A DNA stretch of 64,000 nt from HGM13010 sp934527315. GTDB lineage: Bacteria; Bacillota; Clostridia; Oscillospirales; Oscillospiraceae. The notes beneath the pieces are model-generated. The model saw only the letters and a list, made by a program, of their open reading frames with translations. It did no database searches and was not told the origin of the DNA. Each line of letters starts with the position of its first letter. Within the stretch, counting starts at the first letter, position 1. The position numbers and the translations under genes are program-made. The DNA lies in NCBI GenBank assembly GCA_934527315.1, contig CAKTAK010000001.1, positions 75,465 to 139,464 on the forward strand, read 5' to 3'. Below, piece by piece: positions 17,196-25,219 of the stretch.

Positions 17196-17230
17196 GAAGA
17201 TGCGGCAGCTGCCGCATCTTCTGTTTTTTT
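17196..17230 (+). terminator. Rho-independent terminator of the glycan operon
   Basis: A perfect 26-base palindrome (arm GAAGATGCGGCAG) is followed by TGTTTTTTT. Confidence 0.88.
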
Positions 17231-17256
17231 ATCCCTTGCGGGAAAATCGTTTTTTG

Positions 17257-17285
17257 TTTACCCAGCGGGGCAGATGTGCTATGAT
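17257..17285 (+). promoter_or_regulatory. Promoter of the AIM24-like gene
   Basis: TTTACC (17257-17262) and TATGAT (17280-17285) are 17 bases apart, 56 bases before the start codon. Confidence 0.5.
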
Positions 17286-17340
17286 GAGAAAAGAGAGACG
17301 GAGCGCCTTTTACGAAAGCGAATTTTAGGAGGGTAAGTCA

Positions 17341-18030
17341 ATGAAATATGAAATTCTGGGCGATAATATGCCCGTTGTGGTTTGTAATCTGGAAAACGGA
17401 GAGTCCATGCTGACCGAGCGGGGCTCCATGGCGTGGATGAGCCCCAATATGGAAATGAGCACCAATGCCGGCGGCGGTCTGGGCCGAGCCCTCGGACGAA
17501 TGTTCTCCGGTGAGTCCATTTTTCAGAACACTTACACCGCGAAAGGCGGCCCCGGCATGATTGCCTTTGCGTCCTGCTTTATGGGCTCCATCCGTGCGGT
17601 GGAGATTACGCCGGATCGCCCGGTGATTGTGCAGAAACACGGATTCCTGGCCGCGGAGCGGGGTGTGGAGCTGTCCACATTCTTCCAGAAACGAATGAGC
17701 TCCGGCTTGTTCGGCGGCGAGGGATTCATTATGCAGAAGCTTTCCGGACGGGGCACGGCGTTTCTGGAAATCGACGGCTACGCGGTGGAGTATGTTCTGG
17801 AGCCGGGGCAGAAAATCGTGGTGGATACCGGCAGTCTGGCAATGATAGACGCAAGCTGTAAGCTGGAAGTGCAGAGCATCAAGGGCGTGAAAAATGTGCT
17901 GTTCGGCGGGGAAGGTCTGTTCAATACCGTGGTGACCGGACCGGGCCGGGTGGTTTTGCAGACCATGCCCATCAGCGGCGTGGCATCGGCGCTGATTCCC
18001 TATCTGCCCACCAATAACAGCAGCAACTGA
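17341..18030 (+). CDS. AIM24 / TIGR00266 family protein
   Basis: A 229-residue protein with an AGGAGG-like site. It shows the TIGR00266 pattern: MKYEILGDNMPVVVCNL at the start, an ESMLTERGSMAWMSPNMEMST segment region (about 21-41), GGPGMIAFAS, and the late GGEGLFNTVVTGPGRVVLQTMP region (about 193-214). The fold is a tryptophan-RNA-binding-attenuator-like beta sandwich, and AIM24 is its mitochondrial homologue. The biochemical role in bacteria is not established. No signal peptide is visible. Confidence 0.88.
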   Translation: MKYEILGDNMPVVVCNLENGESMLTERGSMAWMSPNMEMSTNAGGGLGRALGRMFSGESIFQNTYTAKGGPGMIAFASCFMGSIRAVEITPDRPVIVQKHGFLAAERGVELSTFFQKRMSSGLFGGEGFIMQKLSGRGTAFLEIDGYAVEYVLEPGQKIVVDTGSLAMIDASCKLEVQSIKGVKNVLFGGEGLFNTVVTGPGRVVLQTMPISGVASALIPYLPTNNSSN

Positions 18031-18101
18031 TTTCCCGATGCCGGGCGCGCTTGGAGCGGATTTCAGCCAATCGTATATTTACACCATAGGAGGAACGTAA
18101 A

Positions 18102-18521
18102 ATGGAATACAAACGCTTTGGGGATACGATTTTCGCCCGTCTGGACCGGGGCGAGGAAATTCTGGAGCAGCTGAAAATTCTGGCATTGCAGGAAAACATC
18201 AAACTGGCCAGCGTCCGGGGCTTGGGCGCGGTGGACGAATTCACCGTGGGTGTGTTCAAAACTGACCGGAAACAGTATGACGCCAATTCTTTCACCGGCT
18301 ATTTTGAAATCGTCTCCCTCACCGGTACCATTACCACCATGGACGGAGAATACTACGCCCATCTGCACATGAGCGCCGGCAACGAAAAAGGCGAGGTGTT
18401 CGGCGGACATCTGAATCGGGCGATGATCAGCGCCACCTGCGAGCTGGTGATTCAGGTGGTGGACGGCACTGTGGAGCGCCGCTTTGACCCGGAAATCGGT
18501 CTGAACGTGTTCAAATTCTGA
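18102..18521 (+). CDS. PPC/DUF296 domain protein
   Basis: A 139-residue protein with a TAGGAGG site. The whole length matches the PPC (DUF296) domain: FARLDRGEEILEQL near the start, ASVRGLGAVDEFTVGVF, GTITTMDGEYYAHLHMSAG with the conserved His pair of the family, and GGHLNRAMISATCELVI. Bacterial stand-alone PPC proteins are trimers of uncertain function; in plants the domain accompanies AT-hook DNA-binding proteins. There is no AT-hook here. It follows the AIM24-like gene by 71 bases and probably shares its transcript. Confidence 0.88.
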   Translation: MEYKRFGDTIFARLDRGEEILEQLKILALQENIKLASVRGLGAVDEFTVGVFKTDRKQYDANSFTGYFEIVSLTGTITTMDGEYYAHLHMSAGNEKGEVFGGHLNRAMISATCELVIQVVDGTVERRFDPEIGLNVFKF

Positions 18522-18855
18522 ATGTGACAAATCCGGGGCCGTTTCAGAACCACGGATTCGTGAAAATGCATGATTTATGCGTGGAAGTTGCAGAATTCGG
18601 AACGAGTTTCAGCTTACATTTAAGAAATATATGCGAATGACGGACAAAATTGGAAAAAATTCCGTTAATATGTGCGCTTGCGAAAAACATTTTTACATAA
18701 TGACGAAACGAAACCTGCAAGCTTGCAAATTGTTTGGGCGAAGTCACGATTGACTTTTGCATACCGCCAGACTAAAATATGCCCATAACACGGCAGAGAG
18801 GCCGGAACACAAAGGAGTGTGTTCCGGCCTCTTTTGTTATTTAGGAGGAAAAGAA
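18522..18855 (+). promoter_or_regulatory. Promoter and strong leader hairpin upstream of amt
   Basis: This 334-base gap holds no gene. TTGACT (18750-18755) and TAAAAT (18773-18778) are 17 bases apart. About ten bases after the expected transcription start is a 14-bp perfect hairpin (18797-18810 with 18819-18832, 8-base loop) followed by TTTTGTT, ending seven bases before the amt Shine-Dalgarno sequence AGGAGG. It reads as an intrinsic terminator inside the amt leader, which would allow attenuation. No second hairpin pair of the ANTAR type is visible. The gap to 18740 shows no other signal apart from the small palindrome GCAAGCTTGC near 18717. Confidence 0.6.
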
Positions 18856-20511
18856 ATGGATATGTCTGTGTGGTACTTGGTAGGCGCCGTATTGGTGTTC
18901 TTCATGCAGGGCGGGTTCGCCATGGTGGAAACCGGCTTTACCCGTGCAAAAAATGCCGGCAACATCATCATGAAAAACCTGATGGATTTTTGTATCGGCA
19001 CCGTGGTGTTCATGCTGCTGGGCTACGGCATTATGAACAGCGAAAATTACTTCTTCGGTTTGATTGGTAAACCGGAATATCAGTTGTTCACCGACTACTA
19101 TGGATTTGACTGGTCGAACTTTTTCTTCCAGCTGGTGTTCTGCGCAACGGCAGCTACCATCGTTTCCGGTTCTATGGCAGAACGCACCAACTTCCTGGCT
19201 TACTGCATTTACTCCGGCGTCATCAGCGCTGTGGTGTATCCCATTGAAGCCGGTTGGGCATGGAACGGTCAGGGCTGGCTGGCCGGTTTGGGATTCGTGG
19301 ATTTCGCCGGCTCCGCTGTGATTCACATGGTGGGCGGCACCACCGCTCTCATCGGCGCCATTCTGGTAGGTCCCCGGATTGGTAAGTACACGAAAGACGA
19401 GGACGGCAAGATTACTGCTCACGCAATTCCCGGTCACTCCGTGACTCTGGGCGCACTGGGTTGTTTCATTCTCTGGTTCTGCTGGTACGGTTTCAACGGC
19501 GCTGCTGCAACCGACGCTGCTCAGATGGCACAAATTCTGGGCAACACCACCATTGCTCCCGCAGTGGCAACGGTGACCTGCATGATTTTCACTTGGGTGA
19601 AAAACGGCAAGCCGGACGTGTCCATGTGCCTGAACGCATCTCTGGCAGGCTTGGTAGCCATTACCGCTCCCTGCGCAACGGTAGACGCTCTGGGTGCCAT
19701 CGTCATCGGCATTGTGGCCGGTATCTTGGTAGACGTAGTGGTCGAGGTTGTGGACCTGAAGTTCCACATTGATGACCCGGTAGGCGCTGTGGCGGTTCAC
19801 GGTGCAAACGGTCTTTGGGGCACTGTGGCAGAAGGATTGTTCAATACGGAAAGCGGTCTGTTCTACGGCGGCGGTTTCTCCCATCTGGGTGTGCAGCTGC
19901 TGGGCATCGTAGCCATCGTGGCTTACACCGTTGTGGTGATGACAATTGTGTTCAAGGTGATTGACAAACTGGTGGGCCTGAGAGTTCCTGCAGAAGTGGA
20001 AATCGAAGGTCTGGATATTGCAGAGCACGGCTTGGCCAGTGCTTACGCAGATTTCGTTTCCTGCGCTCCCATGCTGGGTCTGGAATCCTCCGGTCCCGTG
20101 GAAGTCAAGGATTTGCGGAACTTCCCCTTGGAAAAGGGCGGCGAGTCCGGTCAGCGGAAATATACCAAGGTCAGCATTGTTTGCAGCGAGGACCGGTTCG
20201 GTACCCTGCGGGATACCATGGCAGCCATCGGTGTTACCGGCATGACCGTCACCAGTGTGATGGGCTGCGGCACACAGAAAGGCAAAATCGGACAGTATCG
20301 CGGTGTTGAAATGAGTATGAACCTGCTGCCGAAGATTCAGGTGGACATTGTGGTTTCCACGGTTCCCCCGGAATTGGTGGTTGCGGCAGCGCGGGAGGCA
20401 CTGTATACCGGCAACGTAGGCGACGGCAAGATTTTCGTCTACACCGTGGACGATGTGGTGCGTATCCGTACCGGGGAATCCGGTGTTGCGGCACTGCAGG
20501 TCGGCGAATAA
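18856..20511 (+). CDS. amt: Ammonium transporter fused to a PII signalling domain
   Basis: A 551-residue protein starting at 18856 behind TTAGGAGG. Residues 1 to about 405 are an Amt/Mep/Rh channel with about eleven membrane helices (GGFAMVETGFTRAKNAGNI near the start; the late AVHGANGLWGTVAEGLF region holds a conserved pore histidine). Residues 436-551 are a full GlnB/GlnK-like PII domain (MTVTSVMGCGTQKG, GQYRGVEMSMNLLPK, GDGKIFVYTVDDVVRIRTGE). In GlnB numbering Tyr46 is kept (residue 481), but the uridylylated Tyr51 is Met (residue 486). The fused PII would regulate the channel by binding 2-oxoglutarate and ATP/ADP rather than by uridylylation. Confidence 0.95.
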   Translation: MDMSVWYLVGAVLVFFMQGGFAMVETGFTRAKNAGNIIMKNLMDFCIGTVVFMLLGYGIMNSENYFFGLIGKPEYQLFTDYYGFDWSNFFFQLVFCATAATIVSGSMAERTNFLAYCIYSGVISAVVYPIEAGWAWNGQGWLAGLGFVDFAGSAVIHMVGGTTALIGAILVGPRIGKYTKDEDGKITAHAIPGHSVTLGALGCFILWFCWYGFNGAAATDAAQMAQILGNTTIAPAVATVTCMIFTWVKNGKPDVSMCLNASLAGLVAITAPCATVDALGAIVIGIVAGILVDVVVEVVDLKFHIDDPVGAVAVHGANGLWGTVAEGLFNTESGLFYGGGFSHLGVQLLGIVAIVAYTVVVMTIVFKVIDKLVGLRVPAEVEIEGLDIAEHGLASAYADFVSCAPMLGLESSGPVEVKDLRNFPLEKGGESGQRKYTKVSIVCSEDRFGTLRDTMAAIGVTGMTVTSVMGCGTQKGKIGQYRGVEMSMNLLPKIQVDIVVSTVPPELVVAAAREALYTGNVGDGKIFVYTVDDVVRIRTGESGVAALQVGE

Positions 20512-20634
20512 TTTCTTTACCAACTCTCTTAATTGTTCCCCTCTATTTTCTCACACAGACACGTCTGCATCGCAAGGTGCAGGCGTGTCTGGCGTTTCGG
20601 GGAAAGATACTATTATATATGGAATCAGAAATGC

Positions 20635-20668
20635 AAAAAGGACGCTGCGTCGCGCAGCGTCCTTTTGC
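20635..20668. terminator. Bidirectional terminator between amt and the HD gene
   Basis: A 14-bp perfect stem (arm AAAAGGACGCTGCG, loop TCG) carries T-rich flanks in both directions. A second, imperfect hairpin at 20557-20590 lacks a T-run. Confidence 0.8.
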
Positions 20669-20681
20669 ATTCGTGTTCAGT

Positions 20682-21185
20682 TCAGCCCACAGCAGCGGGG
20701 TAGAGCAGGCGGCACAGCTTTTTGCCGGTTTCCGTACGGAACACCATCTGATATGCCTTCCGCTGACTTGCGGGAGGAATCCGGTCCTCGTAGAGATTGA
20801 CCAACATATCGGCCTCCAGCAGAATCTGGTAATCCGGTCCGTCCACCAAATCATAGGTATGGTGATGTGCAACCAGATAGGAAACCCGTTTGATAACGTC
20901 TTCCGGGAGTCCCAGTTCTTCCAACATAGCCTCAGCCTCGCCGGGTCCAATCATTTCCTGATACTTGGCAGATGCGGAACCATAGTTTTCCACCGCCAGA
21001 TGAATTCCGATGTCATGGACAATGGCAGCCAGCTCCAAAATCTCCTGGGTGTCTTTATCCAGACCTTCCTGCCGACCGATGTAGGCGGCAAATGCGTGTA
21101 CCTTGATGAAATGGTGAATCCGCATCGGGTCGCCGCTGTCATACTCAATCATTGCCTGCAAAACCCGGTTAATCGAATGTTTCAT
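20682..21185 (-). CDS. HD domain phosphohydrolase
   Basis: A 167-residue protein. The HD motif set is present: a metal-binding His in HHFIKVHAFA near 24-32, the HD pair in LAAIVHDIGIHLA near 53-65, later HHHTYDLVD (about 107-115) and a final Asp in LLEADMLVNLYED. Such proteins hydrolyse phosphate esters or nucleotides, but the substrate cannot be assigned. It is a single gene with its own promoter (TTGACG at 21244-21249, TACCAT at 21221-21226, both minus strand, 17-base spacer). Confidence 0.88.
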   Translation of the reverse strand: MKHSINRVLQAMIEYDSGDPMRIHHFIKVHAFAAYIGRQEGLDKDTQEILELAAIVHDIGIHLAVENYGSASAKYQEMIGPGEAEAMLEELGLPEDVIKRVSYLVAHHHTYDLVDGPDYQILLEADMLVNLYEDRIPPASQRKAYQMVFRTETGKKLCRLLYPAAVG

Positions 21186-21278
21186 AATGTTTCACCTCAA
21201 CCAATCAACTTCCTGATTCAATGGTACATCATGAATTGGAATCCGTCAACCAACGTTAATTTCGTGTCAGAGTACGGC

Positions 21279-21307
21279 TTGTTTTCCGGGAAAATGCCTG
21301 CTATAAT
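21279..21307 (+). promoter_or_regulatory. Promoter of the kinase-CYTH operon
   Basis: TTGTTT (21279-21284) and TATAAT (21302-21307) are 17 bases apart, 29 bases before the GTG start. Confidence 0.65.
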
Positions 21308-21336
21308 CGAGAAAAACAAAGAAAAGGAGAACAGCG

Positions 21337-22437
21337 GTGGAACAGAGCTATTTTGCACGGGAAATCGAGCAGATTCGGGAAAAATCGGCGCAGCTGTACG
21401 AAGAATCAGGCAGAACGGTGGTCATTGCCATTGACGGAATGGCCGCCTCCGGAAAAACGACGTTGGCGGAAAATTTATCCCGCGTGCTGCAATGCGGTGT
21501 GATTCACATGGACGACTTTTTCCTGCCCCAGGGTTTTCGCACGCCGGAGCGCCTGCGTACCCCGGGGGGAAACGTTTATCACGAGCGGTTCCGACAGGAG
21601 GTACTCCCGTTTCTGCGCTGCGGCGAGCCCTTTGCCTACCGCATTTTTGATGCGCATCGGCACGTTTACACCGGTATGCGGCAGGTGCCTGCAGGACCCT
21701 ATCTGATTGTGGAGGGCGCCTATGCCTGCCACCCGGTGTTTGAAAATCCCTACGATTTGCGGGTGTTCTGCAAAGTCAGCCCGACCGAGCAGATGCGCCG
21801 TGTGCGGGAGCGGGCGCCGGAACGGGCGGAAATGTTTGAGGCGATGTGGATTCCCATGGAAAACCGATATTTTCAGGCCAATGCCACGGAAGAAAACAGC
21901 GATATGGTACTGTTTTCCGGTCCGGAGGAGCCGGAGCCGCCGTTGGAAATTGAGCGGAAATATTTGATTCGTTACCCGGATTTGGCGTATCTGGATTCTG
22001 TCTGCGCAAAAAAGGTGGAGATGGTTCAGACTTATCTGCAGGGCACGGAGGGGGGCAGCTCCCGGCGGGTGCGGAAAAGTACGGTAAACGGTGTGACCTA
22101 TTATCGGAAGAACAGCAAGCAGAAAATCAACGGAACCACCCGCATTGAAAAGCAGGGAGACCTGACGGAGCGGGAATACAATATTTTGCTGGGCTTTGCA
22201 GACCCCAAACGGCAACCCATTCATAAAACCCGTTGGTGTGTGCCCTTCGGAGAATTGGTGGCGGAAATTGACGTGTTTGATTTCTGGACGGACCGGGCAA
22301 TCTGCGAAGTGGAGCTGCCGACGGAGGATACCCCGGTGGCGCTGCCGGAATTTTTGCATGTGATTCGCGATGTGACCGACGATACCCGATACACCAATGC
22401 CGCCTTGGCTTATGAAATTCCCATGGACGAAATTTAA
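21337..22437 (+). CDS. Fusion of a uridine-kinase-like P-loop kinase and a CYTH (triphosphate tunnel) domain
   Basis: A 366-residue protein starting at GTG 21337 behind AAAGGAG. Residues 1-195 resemble uridine kinase/PRK: Walker A GMAASGKT (34-41), IHMDDFFLP near 56-64 and a VEGAYA strand near 125-130. Residues 202-366 are a CYTH/CyaB-thiamine-triphosphatase domain, with the diagnostic ExExK at Glu204, Glu206 and Lys208, then basic and acidic strands such as RRVRKS and AEIDVF. CYTH enzymes hydrolyse or cyclise triphosphates with Mg2+ or Mn2+. The same domain order occurs in plant TTM1/TTM2. The substrate is unknown. Followed at 12 bases by a flavodoxin gene. Confidence 0.85.
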   Translation: MEQSYFAREIEQIREKSAQLYEESGRTVVIAIDGMAASGKTTLAENLSRVLQCGVIHMDDFFLPQGFRTPERLRTPGGNVYHERFRQEVLPFLRCGEPFAYRIFDAHRHVYTGMRQVPAGPYLIVEGAYACHPVFENPYDLRVFCKVSPTEQMRRVRERAPERAEMFEAMWIPMENRYFQANATEENSDMVLFSGPEEPEPPLEIERKYLIRYPDLAYLDSVCAKKVEMVQTYLQGTEGGSSRRVRKSTVNGVTYYRKNSKQKINGTTRIEKQGDLTEREYNILLGFADPKRQPIHKTRWCVPFGELVAEIDVFDFWTDRAICEVELPTEDTPVALPEFLHVIRDVTDDTRYTNAALAYEIPMDEI

Positions 22438-22449
22438 GGAGAACTTGTT

Positions 22450-22911
22450 ATGAAGACTTTGATTGCTTATTACAGCCGCAGCGGACGGACCAAAACCGCA
22501 GCGGAGAAAATTGCGGAGCTTACCGGTGGTACGCTGCTGGAAATTTGTGAGGCAGAGCCCTATCCGGCGGAATACCGCCAGCTGGTAAACCGGGTTTTGG
22601 GAGAGATTCAGACCGATGCCCGGCCTAATATTCAGCCAGTGGCGGGCAGCAGCGCCGATTGGGACGCATTGATTCTGGGAACCCCCAACTGGTGCGGCAC
22701 CATGGCACCCCCGCTGATGACCTTTTTGCAGCAATGGGATTGGAGCGGCAAGAAGATTCTGCCCTTTGGCACCAACGGTGGCGGCGGCACCGGGCGCTTG
22801 GCGGAAGATGCAGCCAGATTGGTGCCCAACGGAAACATTGCCCCGGTATTGGATTTGCCGGACCCGGAGGATACGGAAAAAATCCGCCGTTGGCTGGAGG
22901 CACAGCTGTAA
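22450..22911 (+). CDS. Flavodoxin family protein
   Basis: A 153-residue protein with an AAGGAG site. The FMN phosphate loop is YYSRSGRT at residues 8-15; later loops include LGTPNWCGTMAPP near 76-88 and FGTNGGGGTGRL near 105-116, the two flavin-contact regions of long-chain-like flavodoxins. It acts as a small cytosolic electron carrier or reductase domain. It is 12 bases after the kinase-CYTH gene and 42 bases before a flavin-reductase-like gene, so the two flavoproteins may work together. Confidence 0.88.
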   Translation: MKTLIAYYSRSGRTKTAAEKIAELTGGTLLEICEAEPYPAEYRQLVNRVLGEIQTDARPNIQPVAGSSADWDALILGTPNWCGTMAPPLMTFLQQWDWSGKKILPFGTNGGGGTGRLAEDAARLVPNGNIAPVLDLPDPEDTEKIRRWLEAQL

Positions 22912-22953
22912 GACGTAGGACGGAAAATCGGAATCGTCGCAGAGAGAATTTAT

Positions 22954-23490
22954 ATGGAAAATTTCAAAGAAAAAGAATATAAAGTATTTGAACTGTTTGA
23001 TCAGCAGTGGGCAATTGTAACTGCCGGCTCCATGGAGCATTATAACAGCTGCACCATCGGTTGGGGCAGCTTGGGAAATCTATGGGGAAAGGTGGGCAAA
23101 AGCCGCCCCACCGTTACGATTTACGTGCACCCGGCCCGCTACACCAGTCAATTTCTGGAAAACAGCGACACCTTTACGGTGAGCTTTTATCCGGAGGATT
23201 GCAAAAAGGCTTTGGGCTATATCGGCGGACATTCCGGCAGAGACGGGGAAAAAGCCGCGGCGGCAGGTCTGACGCCGGTGGCATTCGGTCCGGGAGTCAC
23301 GTACAAAGAGGCGAATCTGACGTTTCTGTGCAAGAAATTGTATCAGCATCAGTTCGCCACGGAGGATATTGCGCCGGAGGTGCAGGAATATTATGCGTCT
23401 ATGCCCAAGGTATACCCCGATTTCAAAGGGGGCTGGCAGCCTCATCTTGTGTTTATCGGGGAGATTATTGACGTGATAGACGAGCGGTAA
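22954..23490 (+). CDS. Flavin reductase-like FMN-binding protein
   Basis: A 178-residue protein. It follows the flavin reductase-like split-barrel fold: WAIVTAGSMEHYNSCTIGWGSLG near residues 23-45, a PARYTSQFLENSDTFTVSFYP segment region near 64-84, and a C-terminal VFIGEIIDV strand. Members bind FMN and pass electrons to partners. The partner here may be the flavodoxin upstream. Last gene before a terminator. Confidence 0.82.
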   Translation: MENFKEKEYKVFELFDQQWAIVTAGSMEHYNSCTIGWGSLGNLWGKVGKSRPTVTIYVHPARYTSQFLENSDTFTVSFYPEDCKKALGYIGGHSGRDGEKAAAAGLTPVAFGPGVTYKEANLTFLCKKLYQHQFATEDIAPEVQEYYASMPKVYPDFKGGWQPHLVFIGEIIDVIDER

Positions 23491-23523
23491 ATCATGTTCC
23501 GGAACGGTTCAATCAATCAAAAA

Positions 23524-23568
23524 TCAGCCTTCGTATGGTTCAAAACATACGAAGGCTGAACTGTTTTT
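23524..23568 (+). terminator. Rho-independent terminator after the flavin reductase gene
   Basis: A 14-bp perfect stem (arm TCAGCCTTCGTATG) with an 8-base loop is followed by ACTGTTTTT. Confidence 0.8.
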
Positions 23569-23593
23569 GCACGGATGACCGAACAAGGCAAGG

Positions 23594-24649
23594 TCACAAT
23601 GCCAGAATATCCTGCAAAATTTCCATCAAATGGGACGCATACAGACTGAAAAACGCGTCGATTTCGGTTCCGTCTTCCATGGTCAGACGGATATGCTGCT
23701 CATCGCTGCCGGGGGCGGCGGCAATCAGCCGGGCAAGGGGCAGACGCTTGCCGGGCAATTCGGCTTGGGAGAACACGCTGCTGTAAAGGGCATCTTCCGT
23801 GAGAAGAAAACCGTTTTTTCCGGTGCCGAAAAGGGAAGTATCCAGCAGGGCAACCACGGATTCCGGCGGGCATGACACAGCGTAGGCGTTCAATGCGCTT
23901 TGCACTGATTGATCTTTACATTGCTCCACCGGGCGGAAGGAATGGCTGAGAATTTTCGGGTGACGCGCCACAACGGTCAGCAGCTGTGCCCGGGTGAGCG
24001 CCGTACTCCGCCGGGACTTGACGGGGATGACCGTCTCCGGCTTGGGTTCCGGTTTCGGCAGGGGCGGAATGGGCTTGGCAGGGACTTTCGCCGCCGGGGC
24101 AGCTGATTTTTTCGGCTCCGGTTTCTTTGTCGGGGCGGATTTCGGCTTGGAAACGGGGTTCTCTATCCGCTCCGAGGCCAAATCGTCCAAGGTGCCCAGA
24201 AACTGATCCAAAGACAAATCCCAACGCACGTCCTTTCCCCGCACCACTTCCGGGAGGGAGCAGCGGAAGAGAAATGTGTTGCTTTCGTCAAAGCCCAAGG
24301 GAGAATCCTCCAACGCCTCCAACAGCGAAAAGTCCGCCAAATCCATGGAGCCGGTGTCTTGGGTGTCCGGGTCATCGAAAAAGAAAAGCAGATAGGGCGC
24401 TGCGCTGCGGTCAGCTGCTTGCAGCTCGTAAATTACATCGTCAAAATCCTCCAGATCGCTGTAAGAAAGAATGCAGACGGCACCGTCCAACGGCTTTGCG
24501 GGTTTCTTTTTGGAATCTACAAATTCATGCAGACAAGGGCGAAGGTCGGCAGCCTCCGCAGCCGTATTCAATGCATCGGAAAAGGTGCCCCGGCTGTTGG
24601 AAAGCCGGCCGATGGTCATATAATAGCCGCGCTTTTGCGTTTTCCGCAT
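23594..24649 (-). CDS. Uncharacterised protein with a proline/lysine-rich linker
   Basis: A 351-residue protein starting at 24649 behind AAGGAGA. Residues 1-165 are a globular acidic region. Residues about 168-215 are a low-complexity linker rich in Lys, Pro and Ala (KPKSAPTKKPEPKKSAAPAAK). Residues about 222-351 form a second domain with GTGKNGFLLTEDALYSSVF, a strand pattern seen in bacterial PH-like/EF-hand-free stress domains in which a protein converts to an active form. I do not recognise a named family. No signal peptide or membrane helix is visible. A terminator separates it from the upstream gene. Confidence 0.7.
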   Translation of the reverse strand: MRKTQKRGYYMTIGRLSNSRGTFSDALNTAAEAADLRPCLHEFVDSKKKPAKPLDGAVCILSYSDLEDFDDVIYELQAADRSAAPYLLFFFDDPDTQDTGSMDLADFSLLEALEDSPLGFDESNTFLFRCSLPEVVRGKDVRWDLSLDQFLGTLDDLASERIENPVSKPKSAPTKKPEPKKSAAPAAKVPAKPIPPLPKPEPKPETVIPVKSRRSTALTRAQLLTVVARHPKILSHSFRPVEQCKDQSVQSALNAYAVSCPPESVVALLDTSLFGTGKNGFLLTEDALYSSVFSQAELPGKRLPLARLIAAAPGSDEQHIRLTMEDGTEIDAFFSLYASHLMEILQDILAL

Positions 24650-24671
24650 AGAAAAGTCTCCTTATCGAGTC

Positions 24672-24714
24672 ATAAAACAGGGGTTGTTGTCCGGTTTCTC
24701 AAGACAACAACCCC
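24672..24714 (-). terminator. Terminator after the proS-COG2426 operon
   Basis: On the minus strand a 12-bp stem (arm GGGGTTGTTGTC) is followed by TGTTTTATG. Confidence 0.65.
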
Positions 24715-24726
24715 CATTCGTTTTGT

Positions 24727-25182
24727 TTAGAAAATCAGGGAAATACCGCCGCAAATCAGCAGCATAATCACGCCGGCAATCAAAACACCCAACAGCACCG
24801 CGGGAAAGGATTGCCGCAGGCGAATGTTCATCAGCGCCGCCACCAACGCGCCGGTCCATGCACCGGTGCCCGGCAGGGGAATGGCCACCAGAATGGTCAA
24901 ACCCGCCAAGGCATAGCGCCGCACCAAATCGGATTTCTTTTCCGCCCGGTCTTCCAGCCACCGGACCCGATTGCCCAGCCAGCGGGAATGTTCCCGGGCC
25001 CAGTTGAAAATCCGGCGAATGAAAATCATGATGAACGGAACCGGAACCATATTTCCCGCCACGGCAGCCAGATAGGTCAGCCATGGGTCCAGACCGGCGG
25101 CCAATCCGTAGGGAATGGCGCCCCGGAGCTCCACAACGGGAATCATCGACATGAAAAACACATGGAAAAACAGTTGTCGCAT
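24727..25182 (-). CDS. Small multidrug-export-type membrane protein (COG2426)
   Basis: A 151-residue integral membrane protein. The N-terminus MSMIPVVELRGAIPYGLAAGL and PLPGTGAWTGALVAALM (about 101-117) are the characteristic motifs of the Sm_multidrug_ex/COG2426 family. Three to four membrane segments are visible. The export function in the family name is poorly tested. It starts 37 bases after the proS stop codon on the same strand and so is probably in that operon. The exact start among the early Met codons is uncertain. Confidence 0.83.
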   Translation of the reverse strand: MRQLFFHVFFMSMIPVVELRGAIPYGLAAGLDPWLTYLAAVAGNMVPVPFIMIFIRRIFNWAREHSRWLGNRVRWLEDRAEKKSDLVRRYALAGLTILVAIPLPGTGAWTGALVAALMNIRLRQSFPAVLLGVLIAGVIMLLICGGISLIF

Positions 25183-25219
25183 TCACGCACCGCTTTCCGC
25201 CGAAACGGCTTGGTAATGA

